NCBI GenBank assembly: GCA_020849175.1
Contig: JADLGR010000302.1
Coordinates: forward strand, 1-32,305
Reading direction: 5' to 3'
Length of the DNA: 32,305 nucleotides
Source: Deltaproteobacteria bacterium
GTDB taxonomy: Bacteria; Myxococcota_A; UBA9160
Shown here: one piece after another, positions 7,876-15,624 of the stretch
Numbering within the stretch: the stretch's first letter is position 1
Layout: each line of letters starts with the position of its first letter
The notes under the pieces: model-generated
What the model saw: only the letters and a program-made list of their open reading frames with translations
What the model was told of the DNA's origin: nothing
Databases searched by the model: none
Translations under genes and position numbers: made by a program

Positions 7876-9543
7876 CTAGCGGCGCCGCGTCGTCTCTTCG
7901 TAGAGCCGGTACCGCGTCTCCACCATTCCGAGTCTGTCGTAGGTCTGCCGGGCGCCGTCGTTCTCGCACTCGACATAGAGACGAAGGCCGTGGACGTCCG
8001 GCTCGCCGGCCGCAAGATCGCGGACGTGTTCGTGCAGCCGGCGGTAATGTCCGCGGCGCCGGTGCCCGGGATGGACGTAGACGTTCTGGATCCACCAGAA
8101 CCAGCCGTTTCTCCAGTCGCTCCACTCGGTGGTGAGCATGAGCGTCGCCACCACTTCGCCCGCCTCTTCGACGACGAATGTCCGCCCGCGCGTCGGGTCG
8201 GAGAGCAGCGAGGTCATGCCGGCACGCAGCGTCGCGGGATCGAGCGCCAGACTCTCGCTCTCCTTCGCCATCGCGAGGTTGAACGAGACGAGACGCTCGA
8301 CGTCGGACGGACGCGCCTCGCGAACGGCGGTCGCACCGCCGGCCGGAACGTCCGCACGCGACACCGAGCGCGGCGGCTCGATCACGACGGCTTGCGCGGT
8401 CGCGTACCGCGCGAGCGCCTCCTCGTCGAGCGTTACGCCGAGACCGGGCGCGGCCGGCACGCGGACGAAGCCGCCCGAGCAGTCGAGCGCGCCGGTCACG
8501 AGATCGTCCTCGAGCATGACGTGCCCGAAGAGCTCCATCGCGTGGCCGAGAGCGTCTGCGCGTGCGGCGCCGATGTGGGCCTGCGCCGCCGACGCGATTC
8601 CGAGCGGCTGATTGTGGAGGACGACGCCCATGCCGAGGCGTGCCGCTTCGTCGATCGCACGAAGCGCGAGCGTGATGCCGCCCGGCCGCTCCGAGTTGAC
8701 GCCGAGCACGCGAACGGCGCCGAGGTCGGCGAGGGCGAGAAAGTCGGCGAGCGAGAAGCAGCCTTCGTGCGCCATGAGCGGTACGTCGACGGCACGCTGC
8801 ACCTGCGCCATGCCGCGCCAGTCCGCGGCTGCGACGGGCTGCTCGGCGCAGTCGATCCCGAACGGCGTGATGGCGCGGATCGCCTCGATCGCCTCCGCCG
8901 GCGCGTACGCCTGGTTGTAGTCGACGCGCAGTCGAGCAGCCGCGCCGAGCGCGTCGCGCACGCGCGCGACGATCGCGCGGTCGACCTCGAAGCCGCGCCC
9001 GAGCTTGAGGCGGAAGGTCTGCACTCCGCCCTTCTGGAACGCGAGCGCGAGCGAAACCATCGAGCCGGGGTCCAACAGCGGCACGAGTGCCGCGAGCGGG
9101 AGCGACTGCACGCGCCCTCCCAGCAGCTCGCAGACGGGCCGCCCCGCGATTCGTCCGGCGAGGTCCCAGCACGCCATGTCGAGCAGGCCCTTCGCGACCT
9201 CGCAGCGGGCGACGTTTGCGTCCATGCGCGCCTGGAGCGCATCCACGTCGAACGGACTCGCGCCGAGAACGTAGCGTGCGAGGCCGCCCGCCACGGCGTC
9301 GATCACCTGCGCGGGCGAGACGCCCGTCTCGGGCAGCCAGACGAAGGCCTCGCCGACGCCCTGGCTTCCGTCCTGCGCCGTCAAGCGTGCGATCACGAAG
9401 TCGCCACCCTGCCACGGCTCCTCGGCGGCAATTGCCATGCCGAGGCCGCCCTCGGAGCGCGCCATGGTCTCGCGCACTTCGGCGCGGAAGGGCACGTGCA
9501 CCGGGAACAGCTCGATGCGTTCGATCGTCGGAGCTTCGCGCAT
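7876..9543 (-). CDS. Fusion of mandelate racemase/enolase-superfamily enzyme with GNAT acetyltransferase
   Basis: 555 residues from the ATG at 9543; the open frame upstream to 10080 runs antisense through the acyltransferase gene and lacks homology. Residues ~1-370 are enolase superfamily: TFRLKLG (second Lys of KxK kept, first is Arg), VDYNQAY, CAEQPV and AHEG supply the Asp, Glu and Glu metal ligands, and VVLHNQPLG has a His where mandelate racemase has its catalytic His. The Asp partnering that His in mandelate racemase aligns with Asn in GVNSERPGG. Residues ~385-550 form a GNAT domain (VYVHPGHRRRGHYRRL as the acetyl-CoA loop, then YVECENDGARQTYDRLGM). No frameshift or stop separates the halves. 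The enzyme may act on an amino-acid-like or hydroxy-acid substrate that is also N-acetylated; this is inference. Confidence 0.85.
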   Translation of the reverse strand: MREAPTIERIELFPVHVPFRAEVRETMARSEGGLGMAIAAEEPWQGGDFVIARLTAQDGSQGVGEAFVWLPETGVSPAQVIDAVAGGLARYVLGASPFDVDALQARMDANVARCEVAKGLLDMACWDLAGRIAGRPVCELLGGRVQSLPLAALVPLLDPGSMVSLALAFQKGGVQTFRLKLGRGFEVDRAIVARVRDALGAAARLRVDYNQAYAPAEAIEAIRAITPFGIDCAEQPVAAADWRGMAQVQRAVDVPLMAHEGCFSLADFLALADLGAVRVLGVNSERPGGITLALRAIDEAARLGMGVVLHNQPLGIASAAQAHIGAARADALGHAMELFGHVMLEDDLVTGALDCSGGFVRVPAAPGLGVTLDEEALARYATAQAVVIEPPRSVSRADVPAGGATAVREARPSDVERLVSFNLAMAKESESLALDPATLRAGMTSLLSDPTRGRTFVVEEAGEVVATLMLTTEWSDWRNGWFWWIQNVYVHPGHRRRGHYRRLHEHVRDLAAGEPDVHGLRLYVECENDGARQTYDRLGMVETRYRLYEETTRRR

Positions 9544-9669
9544 GGCGCGTGCAGGGTAACGCTCGGACCTCGCACGCGGGATGGCCCGCCGGCGCAGGCC
9601 CCGCTCCGAGCCCGCTGAACTCCCCCGCCTGGCGATCCGATACCGTGAGCGCCGACGAGGGAGGGGTTC

Positions 9670-10749
9670 GTGGCGGAGGCCGGACAGCGCGATCTCGCGC
9701 AGATGCTGGAGCGCGATCATCTGCCCGCCCTCGACGGCGTCCGGGCGGTGGCGGTGCTCCTCGTGATGTTCTCGCACTCGCCGCTCGGACGCGCGCCGGG
9801 CGACCTCGGCGTGAGCGCCTTCTTCGTCCTCAGCGGCTTCCTGATCACCTGGCTCCTGCTGCGCGAGCGCGCCGACACGGGAGGCATCTCGCTTCGCCGC
9901 TTCTACGTCCGGCGAACCCTGCGGATCTTCCCGGCCTACTACGTGTTCCTGCTGGTGTCGCTCGTGGCGGACAGCGTCCTCGGGACGCCCTGGACGCTCG
10001 GCCTCGCGGCGGCGGCGTTTCTGTACGGCATGAACTACTACAATGCGCTGCTCGGACATCCGAGCACGTCGCTCGCGCACTGCTGGTCACTCGCCGTGGA
10101 GGAGCAGTTCTACCTGCTCTGGCCGTGGCTGTTTCGCGCCCTCGCTCCGCACGGTCGCGGTACGCTCGCGAAGTGGCTCTCCGGCATCATCGTCGGCGTC
10201 ATGACGTGGCGCTGCGTCCTCTATCTCGGGCTCGGCGTTCACGAGGCGTACGCGTACAACGCGTTCGATACGCGCTTCGACAACCTCGCGATCGGCTGTC
10301 TGCTCGCGGTCGGTCTCGGCGACGAGCGTATCCGGCGCATCGCGACACGTCTCGCCCGGTCTCAGCTCCTGCCGCTCGCGACGCTCGTGCTGCTCTGGAT
10401 CTCGCGCGAGCGCATTTCGAATGCGTGGCACCATGGTCCGGGCTTCACGGTCGACGCCGTTCTTCTCGCCGTGCTGCTCGTCCAGACCATTCAGCTCACG
10501 CACACGCGCCTGTGGAGCTGGCTCGATCACCCCGCCGTGCGCGCCGTCGGGCGCATCTCGTATCCGATGTATCTGTGGCACGCGTGGGGTCTGTCGGCGG
10601 GCCGTCACGCAACGCTGCTGCCGCCGGAAGGCCGCTTCGCGCTCGGCGTCGTGCTGACCATCGCCCTGGCGAGCGCGTCGTACGTCCTCGTCGAGAAGCC
10701 GTTCCTGCGGCTCAAGCGCCGCTACGAGCTCCATCGCCCCGAGGCCTGA
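9670..10749 (+). CDS. Membrane acyltransferase, acyltransferase 3 (OafA/YrhL) family
   Basis: 359 residues from a GTG preceded by GAGGGAGGGG. It opens with HLPALDGVRAVAVLLVMFSHS, the signature of acyltransferase-3 proteins with the conserved His at the end of the first membrane segment, then the RRTLRIFPAYYV arginine-rich loop of the family. About ten hydrophobic segments follow. AT3 proteins transfer acetyl or other acyl groups to extracytoplasmic sugars such as O-antigen, peptidoglycan or exopolysaccharide. No SGNH domain is attached. Its 3' end overlaps the convergent PAP2 gene by 38 bp. The acceptor is unknown; no polysaccharide cluster is visible nearby. Confidence 0.88.
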   Translation: MAEAGQRDLAQMLERDHLPALDGVRAVAVLLVMFSHSPLGRAPGDLGVSAFFVLSGFLITWLLLRERADTGGISLRRFYVRRTLRIFPAYYVFLLVSLVADSVLGTPWTLGLAAAAFLYGMNYYNALLGHPSTSLAHCWSLAVEEQFYLLWPWLFRALAPHGRGTLAKWLSGIIVGVMTWRCVLYLGLGVHEAYAYNAFDTRFDNLAIGCLLAVGLGDERIRRIATRLARSQLLPLATLVLLWISRERISNAWHHGPGFTVDAVLLAVLLVQTIQLTHTRLWSWLDHPAVRAVGRISYPMYLWHAWGLSAGRHATLLPPEGRFALGVVLTIALASASYVLVEKPFLRLKRRYELHRPEA

Positions 10750-11434
10750 CGCCGTGGCGGGCCTCGATCCGGTCGAACGGCGCGCTCGCGAGACCGCCCG
10801 GAAGGCACAGCCACGCGCCGAGAACGCCGAGCGCGGCGCCGAAGAGAACGTCGCTCGGAAAGTGTGCCGCCGAAACGATGCGCTGCGCGCCCGAGACGGC
10901 CGCCAGCACGAAGAAGAACGTGCGTCCCGCCGGATAGCGCCACGAGAGCATGCTGGCGAGCGCGAAGCCCGTCGCGGCGTGCGCCGAAGGAAACCCTTCT
11001 TGAAGGCTCGGGAGCCGGCCGAGCGAGAACCATCCGCTGAAGCTGTCGAGAACGTTCCCGTGGAGATCGAACGCACGCGGCCGCGTTCGTGACACGATCA
11101 GCTTGATGCCGTTGGCCAGCAGGCCGCCGAGAACGGTCCCCGCGATGAGCCGCGGTATTCGCGCACGGTTTGCGCGGTCGAGCAGGAAGACCGCGATCAG
11201 GATCACCGTCGCGCCGACGCCGTGGGCGAAGGCTTCGGAGAGTCGAATGGCCTTCTCGACGGAGCCCGGCAGGTGCCCGCTCGTCGCCCCGCGCACGACG
11301 GCGAGATCGAGGGGCAGGGCCAGCACGGCGAAGGCGGCGAGCGTGACCGGGACGAGCCACGTCGGCCGACGCCGCGACGCCGCGACCTGCGTAGCGGCAG
11401 GCCCGGACTCGGCCCGCCCGGAGACGGCTGTCAT
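10712..11434 (-). CDS. PAP2-family membrane phosphatase
   Basis: 240 residues with about five or six membrane segments. All three phosphatase motifs are present: KLIVSRTRP, the PSAH centre in EGFPSAHAATG, and the third motif in AQRIVSAAHFPSDVLFG. The family removes phosphate from lipid phosphates such as phosphatidate or undecaprenyl pyrophosphate at the outer face of the membrane. The Arg-rich C terminus (IEARHGVRPRGDG) overlaps the end of the convergent acyltransferase gene. The start is the ATG at 11434, and the divergent thioredoxin-TPR gene starts 105 bp away, so both promoters share that interval. Whether it recycles undecaprenyl pyrophosphate or acts on phosphatidate cannot be decided. 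Confidence 0.87.
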   Translation of the reverse strand: MTAVSGRAESGPAATQVAASRRRPTWLVPVTLAAFAVLALPLDLAVVRGATSGHLPGSVEKAIRLSEAFAHGVGATVILIAVFLLDRANRARIPRLIAGTVLGGLLANGIKLIVSRTRPRAFDLHGNVLDSFSGWFSLGRLPSLQEGFPSAHAATGFALASMLSWRYPAGRTFFFVLAAVSGAQRIVSAAHFPSDVLFGAALGVLGAWLCLPGGLASAPFDRIEARHGVRPRGDGARSGA

Positions 11435-11539
11435 GCGGACCCCACGGGTCGGACGAGCCTACCCGGAGGGTGCCGGGGCTGCCACCACGACCGGCGCTCC
11501 CCCCTTGCCCCGGCTGCCGCCGGGCTGCACGGTTCGCAC

Positions 11540-12403
11540 ATGGCCGCAGGGGCGAACGTTCACGATGCAGGCGATGCGACGTTCGAGCGCGAGGCGATCG
11601 AGCGCTCGAAGACCGTGCCGGTCGTGGTCGACCTCTGGGCGCCGTGGTGCGCGCCGTGCCGGAGCCTCGGCCCCATTCTCGAGCGCCTTGCCGAGGAGCA
11701 CGGCGGCGCCTTCGAGCTGGTGAAGGTGAACGTCGACGAGAGCCCGGCCACCGCGAGGGCTCTAGCCGTACGCAGCATCCCGACGGTGATCGCGCTGCGC
11801 GATGGGCGCGTCGTATCGCAGTTCGAGGGTGCGCTTCCAGAGGCCTCGGTGCGGCGATTCCTCGAAGCGGTGCTCCCCACGCGCGCCGACGGTCTCGTCG
11901 CCGAGGGCCGCCGCTTCGCCGACGCCGGCCATCTCGACACAGCAGAGAGTCGTTATCGCGAAGCGCTCACCCTCGATGCGCGGCATCCCGGCGCCCTCCT
12001 CGCACTCGCAGCCCTCATGGGCGATCGCGAGGACACGGCGCCCGCGCTCGAGCTGCTCGAGCGCATCGGCCCGGGTCTGCCGGAATCGGAAGCTGCCGAT
12101 CGGCTCGCCGCCGCGCTTCGCACGCGGGGCGCTGCGGCCGGCTTCGACGAGGCTGGCCTGCGCGCGCGCCTCGCCGCGTGCGACGGCGACCTCGACGCAC
12201 GCGTCGACCTCGGCCTCGGGCTCGCCGCGGCCGGCCGGCACGAGGAGGCGCTCGAGACACTGCTGGACGCCCTGCGCCGCGATCCGAAGCACCGCGACGA
12301 GGCCGCGCGGCGCGCGATGATCGATCTCTTCGCGCTGCTCGGCGCCGACCACCCGCTCACGCAGCGCTACCGAAGTGCCCTCGCACGCGCGCTGTTCCGG
12401 TGA
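11540..12403 (+). CDS. CnoX/YbbN-like thioredoxin-TPR protein
   Basis: 287 residues from the ATG at 11540, which begins just before the thioredoxin fold; the track's earlier start has no homology. Residues ~10-112 form a thioredoxin domain with WCAPC (C37, C40) and the cis-Pro in SIPTV. Residues ~120-285 form tetratricopeptide-like helices (LVAEGRRFADAGHLDTAESRYREAL and later repeats). This matches CnoX, a chaperedoxin that protects substrates from oxidative aggregation and passes them to chaperonins. The E. coli protein has SxxC, while forms with CxxC, as here, are expected to be redox-active. No signal peptide, so cytoplasmic. It is divergent from the PAP2 gene and appears monocistronic. 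Confidence 0.85.
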   Translation: MAAGANVHDAGDATFEREAIERSKTVPVVVDLWAPWCAPCRSLGPILERLAEEHGGAFELVKVNVDESPATARALAVRSIPTVIALRDGRVVSQFEGALPEASVRRFLEAVLPTRADGLVAEGRRFADAGHLDTAESRYREALTLDARHPGALLALAALMGDREDTAPALELLERIGPGLPESEAADRLAAALRTRGAAAGFDEAGLRARLAACDGDLDARVDLGLGLAAAGRHEEALETLLDALRRDPKHRDEAARRAMIDLFALLGADHPLTQRYRSALARALFR

Positions 12404-12421
12404 TCCGGTGATGCGACGAAG

Positions 12422-12460
12422 AAAAAGGCGCTCCGGTCGTTCGACCGGAGCGCCTCTCTC
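12422..12460 (-). terminator. Strong intrinsic terminator for the PEP-CTERM gene (possibly bidirectional)
   Basis: A perfect 12-bp stem GGCGCTCCGGTC / GACCGGAGCGCC (12427-12438 and 12443-12454) closes a 4-nt loop. On the minus strand it is followed by TTTTTCTTC, a classical U tract, 18 bp after the PEP-CTERM stop codon. On the plus strand it is followed by the pyrimidine run TCTCTCC and could also end the CnoX-like transcript. Confidence 0.9.
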
Positions 12461-12477
12461 CCAGGGAGGCGCGCAGG

Positions 12478-13173
12478 CTACGCGCTCGCCCGCTTGCGTC
12501 CCATGAGCGCGAGGCCGGCGAGGCCGAGGCTCATGAGCGCCATGGTTTCCGACTCCGGCACGACGGTCGTCGAGAGCGACACGAAGCCGTAGTCGTTGTT
12601 CCGGTAGCTCGCCGGCATGTCGGGGCCGATCGGCGAGAGCGTGATCGCCGTCACCGCAGCGCTGCCGAACGGATCGGCGATGCTCCACACGCCGCCCATG
12701 CCGAAGGTGCCCGGCGAGACGTTCGACACCGTGCCGGCGCCCGTCCACGCGGCCGTGGTGCCACTCGTCACCGCGAGCACGTAGCTCGTGCTCGAGCCGT
12801 CTGCGAAGGTCGCCGTCACCAGCGCCTGCTCGTCGTAGACGTCGTCCTCTTCGAACGCGGCGTAGAGCTTGCCGAGGCTGAGATCGGTCACGATCTGCGC
12901 CTCGGTGAACGCGAACGTGATCGACTCGGGGCCCGAGAGGTCGATTTCGCCGAACTCGTAGCCGCTGAAGATGCCGACCGAGTCGTATCCGCCCGAGACC
13001 TTGTGAATGAACTCGCCGCCTCCGGCCGTCGCGGTGGCGTAGCCGAGGTCGACGAAGGTCGTGAACGACGCAATGTCGGTGGTGTCGATCGTGAACGCGC
13101 CGGCGGTCACGGGAGCGAGAGACAGGCCGAGCGCGGCGCACAGAGACAGGAGCAGCGACCGGGAGCGGGGCAT
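12478..13173 (-). CDS. PEP-CTERM exported protein
   Basis: 231 residues. An N-terminal signal peptide (MPRSRSLLLSLCAALGLSLAPVTAGA) precedes a beta-rich, Ser/Thr/Gly-rich domain with few charged lysines. The C terminus is a tripartite sorting signal: VPESETMAL, a hydrophobic helix, then the basic tail GRKRASA. The canonical motif is VPEP, and here the second Pro is Ser. In this system exosortase cleaves the tail and the protein is released to, or anchored at, the cell surface, often with exopolysaccharide and biofilm matrix; no exosortase is in the window. The start is preceded by GAAGGAAG. Upstream lies a well-matched sigma-54 promoter and downstream a strong terminator, so it is a monocistronic, specially regulated unit. 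Confidence 0.85.
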   Translation of the reverse strand: MPRSRSLLLSLCAALGLSLAPVTAGAFTIDTTDIASFTTFVDLGYATATAGGGEFIHKVSGGYDSVGIFSGYEFGEIDLSGPESITFAFTEAQIVTDLSLGKLYAAFEEDDVYDEQALVTATFADGSSTSYVLAVTSGTTAAWTGAGTVSNVSPGTFGMGGVWSIADPFGSAAVTAITLSPIGPDMPASYRNNDYGFVSLSTTVVPESETMALMSLGLAGLALMGRKRASA

Positions 13174-13286
13174 GGGCGCACTTCCTTCGCATCATCCCCC
13201 CGCGCTGCCGGCGCTCGCCGGCCTGCGGGTCCGGATGGTGTTCAGAAAGCCGCGTATCCAGTTCCCAGTGAGGCGCACCGAGAGAA

Positions 13287-13303
13287 TGCAACCCGGATGC
13301 CAG
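13287..13303 (-). promoter_or_regulatory. Sigma-54 (-24/-12) promoter for the PEP-CTERM gene
   Basis: On the minus strand the sequence reads CTGGCATCCGGGTTGCA. It matches the RpoN consensus TGGCAC-N5-TTGC at all positions except the last base of the -24 box, with the required 10-nt gap between the invariant GG and GC. Transcription would begin near 13275, leaving a leader of about 100 nt before the ATG at 13173. PEP-CTERM genes are known in several bacteria to be driven by sigma-54 with the PrsK/PrsR two-component system. Confidence 0.75.
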
Positions 13304-13563
13304 CAACCCCGAGAGCGCGGGTGGACGACGCCAGACCTCGGGCGGGCGGGGGCGTTGCGGGCACATCTGCGCACGGACCCCGCACGGTCCACCGGCCGCA
13401 GGCGGCGTGCAGATTGTGTCGCGGGCTTCCACTGCGCGGCATGAGCCGCTCTCCCGGCGAGTCTTGCGGCAACTGCGGGTGGCGTCATGCTCGGGGATCG
13501 CAGCCGCGCGTTGCCGGGGCGAGCGCGGAGCGATCGGGAACCAGACGTAGAGAGGAGAGCGGG
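13304..13563. other. Intergenic region upstream of the sigma-54 promoter and the SDR gene
   Basis: Together with 13174-13286 this makes a 390-bp gap without a supportable gene. Sites for a sigma-54 enhancer-binding activator of the PEP-CTERM promoter would be expected here, but I could not pick out a clear pair. The plus-strand SDR gene has a GAGGAG ribosome binding site at the right end. Short open frames in the track overlap here in several phases and have no homology or codon support. Confidence 0.5.
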
Positions 13564-14313
13564 ATGGATCTCGGACTCGGCGGCAAGGGTGTAGTCGTCA
13601 CCGGCGCCAGCCGCGGCATCGGCCGCGAGATCGCCCTCGCCTTCGCGCGAGAAGGCGCCGCGATCGCGATCTGCGCGCGGGGTCGGGAGGCGCTCGACCG
13701 CACGGCGGCCGAGGTCCGCGCGCTCGGCGCGAAGGTGCACGCCGCCCCGTGCGACATCGCCGACCGCGCCGCGCTCGAGGCGTTCCTCGACGGCGCGCAC
13801 GAGGCGCTCGGCGCCGTACACGTGCTCGTCAACAACGCGTCGGGCTTCGGCATCATGGACGGCGAGCAGGGCTGGAAGGCCGGCTTCGACGTCGACGTGA
13901 TGGCGACCGTTCGCGCCTGTTGGAAGGTCGTGCCGTGGATCGAGGCCGCGGGCGGCGGCGCGATCGTGAACATCTCGTCGATCTCGGGTCTCGGCGCCGG
14001 CGTCACGGTGCCCTACGGCGCCGCGAAGGCGGCCGTCATCAGCCACGCGACGTCGCTCGCGATGACGCTCGCGTCGAAGAAGATCCGTGTGAATACGGTG
14101 GCGCCCGGCGCGATCGAGTTTCCGGGTGGAAGCTGGGACCTGATCAAGAAGGCGAACCCGAAGATGTACGAGGGAACGCTGCGGCGAATCCCGTGGAAGC
14201 GCCTGGGCGCGCCCGAAGAGGTCGCGAACGCGGTCGTCTTCCTCGCCTCCGACGCAGCGAGCTGGATCACGGGGACGACGCTCGTCGTCGACGGCGGGCA
14301 GATGCTGACGTGA
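13564..14313 (+). CDS. Short-chain dehydrogenase/reductase (classical SDR)
   Basis: 249 residues from the ATG at 13564, preceded by AGAGGAGAG. The Rossmann motif TGASRGIG lies near residue 15, NNASG follows the fourth strand, the catalytic Ser is in IVNISSISG, and YxxxK is PYGAAKAA. The C terminus ends with the usual ITGTTLVVDGGQ. ICARGREAL after the second strand, with Arg after the small residues, favours NADP(H). The family covers 3-oxoacyl reductases, alcohol and sterol dehydrogenases; the short NNASGFG and the GSWDLIKKANP insert before the end suggest a fatty-acid or xenobiotic type, but the substrate is not determinable. It is the first gene of a plus-strand run with the HupE-like genes, although a 77-bp gap makes co-transcription uncertain. 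Confidence 0.9.
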   Translation: MDLGLGGKGVVVTGASRGIGREIALAFAREGAAIAICARGREALDRTAAEVRALGAKVHAAPCDIADRAALEAFLDGAHEALGAVHVLVNNASGFGIMDGEQGWKAGFDVDVMATVRACWKVVPWIEAAGGGAIVNISSISGLGAGVTVPYGAAKAAVISHATSLAMTLASKKIRVNTVAPGAIEFPGGSWDLIKKANPKMYEGTLRRIPWKRLGAPEEVANAVVFLASDAASWITGTTLVVDGGQMLT

Positions 14314-14390
14314 CCTCGAGCCGGCCAGCCCCGACTCCGAACTGCGTCGGCGCCGATGTGCTAGGGTCGCGTACGACGGGAGGAATCGAC

Positions 14391-15032
14391 GTGGGACGTG
14401 ACCGATTCTACCGGCGAGTGAGGCCACAGCGAACGGTACGGCGTCTCACGCTGCCGCTCTTCGCGCTGTCTTCGCTCCTCGTGGCGACCTCGGCGCTCGC
14501 ACACACCGGGCAGCAAGACGCGGCGAGCGGATTCGCCGCTGGCTTCCTGCATCCGATCACCGGCTTCGACCACCTTCTCGCGATGCTCGCGGTCGGCATG
14601 TGGGGAGCGCAGCTCGGCATGCCGGCGCTCTGGGTGCTGCCCGTCGCGTTCCCGCTGGTCATGGCCGTCGGCGGCGCGCTCGGGATCCTCGGCGCTCCGC
14701 TACCGGCCGTCGAGCCCGCGATCGTTCTCTCGGTGCTGCTGCTCGGAGTCGTGATCGCGATCGGCCGCAAGCCGCCAATCGTCTTCGCAGCCGCGCTCGT
14801 CGCCTTCTTCGCGGTCTTTCACGGCTACGCGCATGGTCGCGAGCTTCCCGAGGCCGCGAGCGCGATGGCCTTCAGTGCGGGCTTCGTGCTGGCGACCGGA
14901 TGCATTCACCTGACCGGGATCGGCATCGGCTTCGTGACGAAGCTTCCGAACGGGAGTCTGCTGCTGCGCGCCGGCGGCGCCGCGATCGCGATGGCCGGCG
15001 TCCTGTTCGCGTGGCACCTCGGCGGGGCGTAG
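14391..15032 (+). CDS. HupE/UreJ-family membrane protein
   Basis: 213 residues from a GTG at 14391 preceded by GGGAGGA; the track's start at 13749 lies inside the SDR gene. An N-terminal signal sequence ends near SALAHTG, and the diagnostic HupE segment GFLHPITGFDHLLAMLAVGMWG follows, then five or six membrane helices. The His and Asp residues of HPxxGxDH are thought to bind Ni2+ or Co2+, and the family is assigned to nickel or cobalt uptake, originally next to hydrogenase and urease genes. Neither enzyme is in this window. The next gene overlaps its 3' end and is a related protein, so they are almost surely co-translated. Confidence 0.85.
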   Translation: MGRDRFYRRVRPQRTVRRLTLPLFALSSLLVATSALAHTGQQDAASGFAAGFLHPITGFDHLLAMLAVGMWGAQLGMPALWVLPVAFPLVMAVGGALGILGAPLPAVEPAIVLSVLLLGVVIAIGRKPPIVFAAALVAFFAVFHGYAHGRELPEAASAMAFSAGFVLATGCIHLTGIGIGFVTKLPNGSLLLRAGGAAIAMAGVLFAWHLGGA

Positions 15033-15616
15033 CCCGCGCGGCGCTGGCAGCGCTCGCGTCGATGGCCATTGCCGCACCGGCGCACGCACACGGCGACGCG
15101 AACCTCGGCGATTTCTACCAGGGCCTTCTTCAGCCGCTGTACCATCTCGAGTTCCTGCTCGCGGCGCTGGCGCTCGCGCTCTTCTCGACACACCAGGAGC
15201 CGCGCGCCTCCCTCACGATGTGCGCGAGCTTCGCGGCCGGAGTCGCGTTCGGCAGCGCCTCGTCGCTGCTCGGTGTCGGTGGCGAGGGATCGCTCTGGGG
15301 ACCGCGACTGTGCATGCTCGGTGTGGGGCCGATGGTGGCGCTGCGCCTGCGGGTGCCCGCGATCGTGGCCATGGCGCTCGGCGCCGTGGCCGGCATCGCG
15401 CAGGGGCACGCCGCGACGCAGGGCGAGCTCGCGCAGATCGCGCGGCCCGTGCTGTGGACGCTCGGCCTCGCGGTCGGCGCCGGCCTGCTCGGCGCATGGG
15501 CCAACGCCGTGACGGACCGCTTCCGCGCCTTCTGGGTGCAGGTCGGCGTGCGAATCGCCGGGAGCTGGATCGCCGCTCTTGGCCTGCTCGCGAGCGTGCT
15601 GGCGCTACGGCGATGA
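15011..15616 (+). CDS. Second HupE/UreJ-like membrane protein
   Basis: About 201 residues if it starts at the GTG at 15011, which gives a complete signal peptide (VAPRRGVARAALAALASMAIAAPAHA) and overlaps the upstream stop by 22 bp; a start at the ATG 15062 would leave only a stub of the signal. After the cleavage site comes GDFYQGLLQPLYHLEFLLAALALALFS, laid out like the HupE metal-binding start but with QPLYHLEF in place of HPxxGxDH, so only one His of the motif remains. Five or so further hydrophobic helices follow. It is likely a diverged partner of the preceding gene, perhaps forming a heteromeric transporter. The start codon is uncertain and the metal-binding role is inference. Confidence 0.75.
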   Translation: MAPRRGVARAALAALASMAIAAPAHAHGDANLGDFYQGLLQPLYHLEFLLAALALALFSTHQEPRASLTMCASFAAGVAFGSASSLLGVGGEGSLWGPRLCMLGVGPMVALRLRVPAIVAMALGAVAGIAQGHAATQGELAQIARPVLWTLGLAVGAGLLGAWANAVTDRFRAFWVQVGVRIAGSWIAALGLLASVLALRR

Positions 15617-15624
15617 GGCGCTCG

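Noticed and set aside
6683-9415. 910-aa minus-strand frame
   Set aside because: Covers the beta-lactamase-fold and enolase-GNAT genes in the wrong phase, with repetitive Arg-rich translation.
9544-10080. N-terminal extension of the enolase-GNAT frame
   Set aside because: Antisense to the acyltransferase gene and lacking homology; the ATG at 9543 begins the conserved barrel.
13174-13563. Cobalamin, TPP or c-di-GMP riboswitch in the PEP-CTERM leader
   Set aside because: Some short matches were seen, but conserved cores are absent and the conspicuous element is better explained as a sigma-54 promoter.
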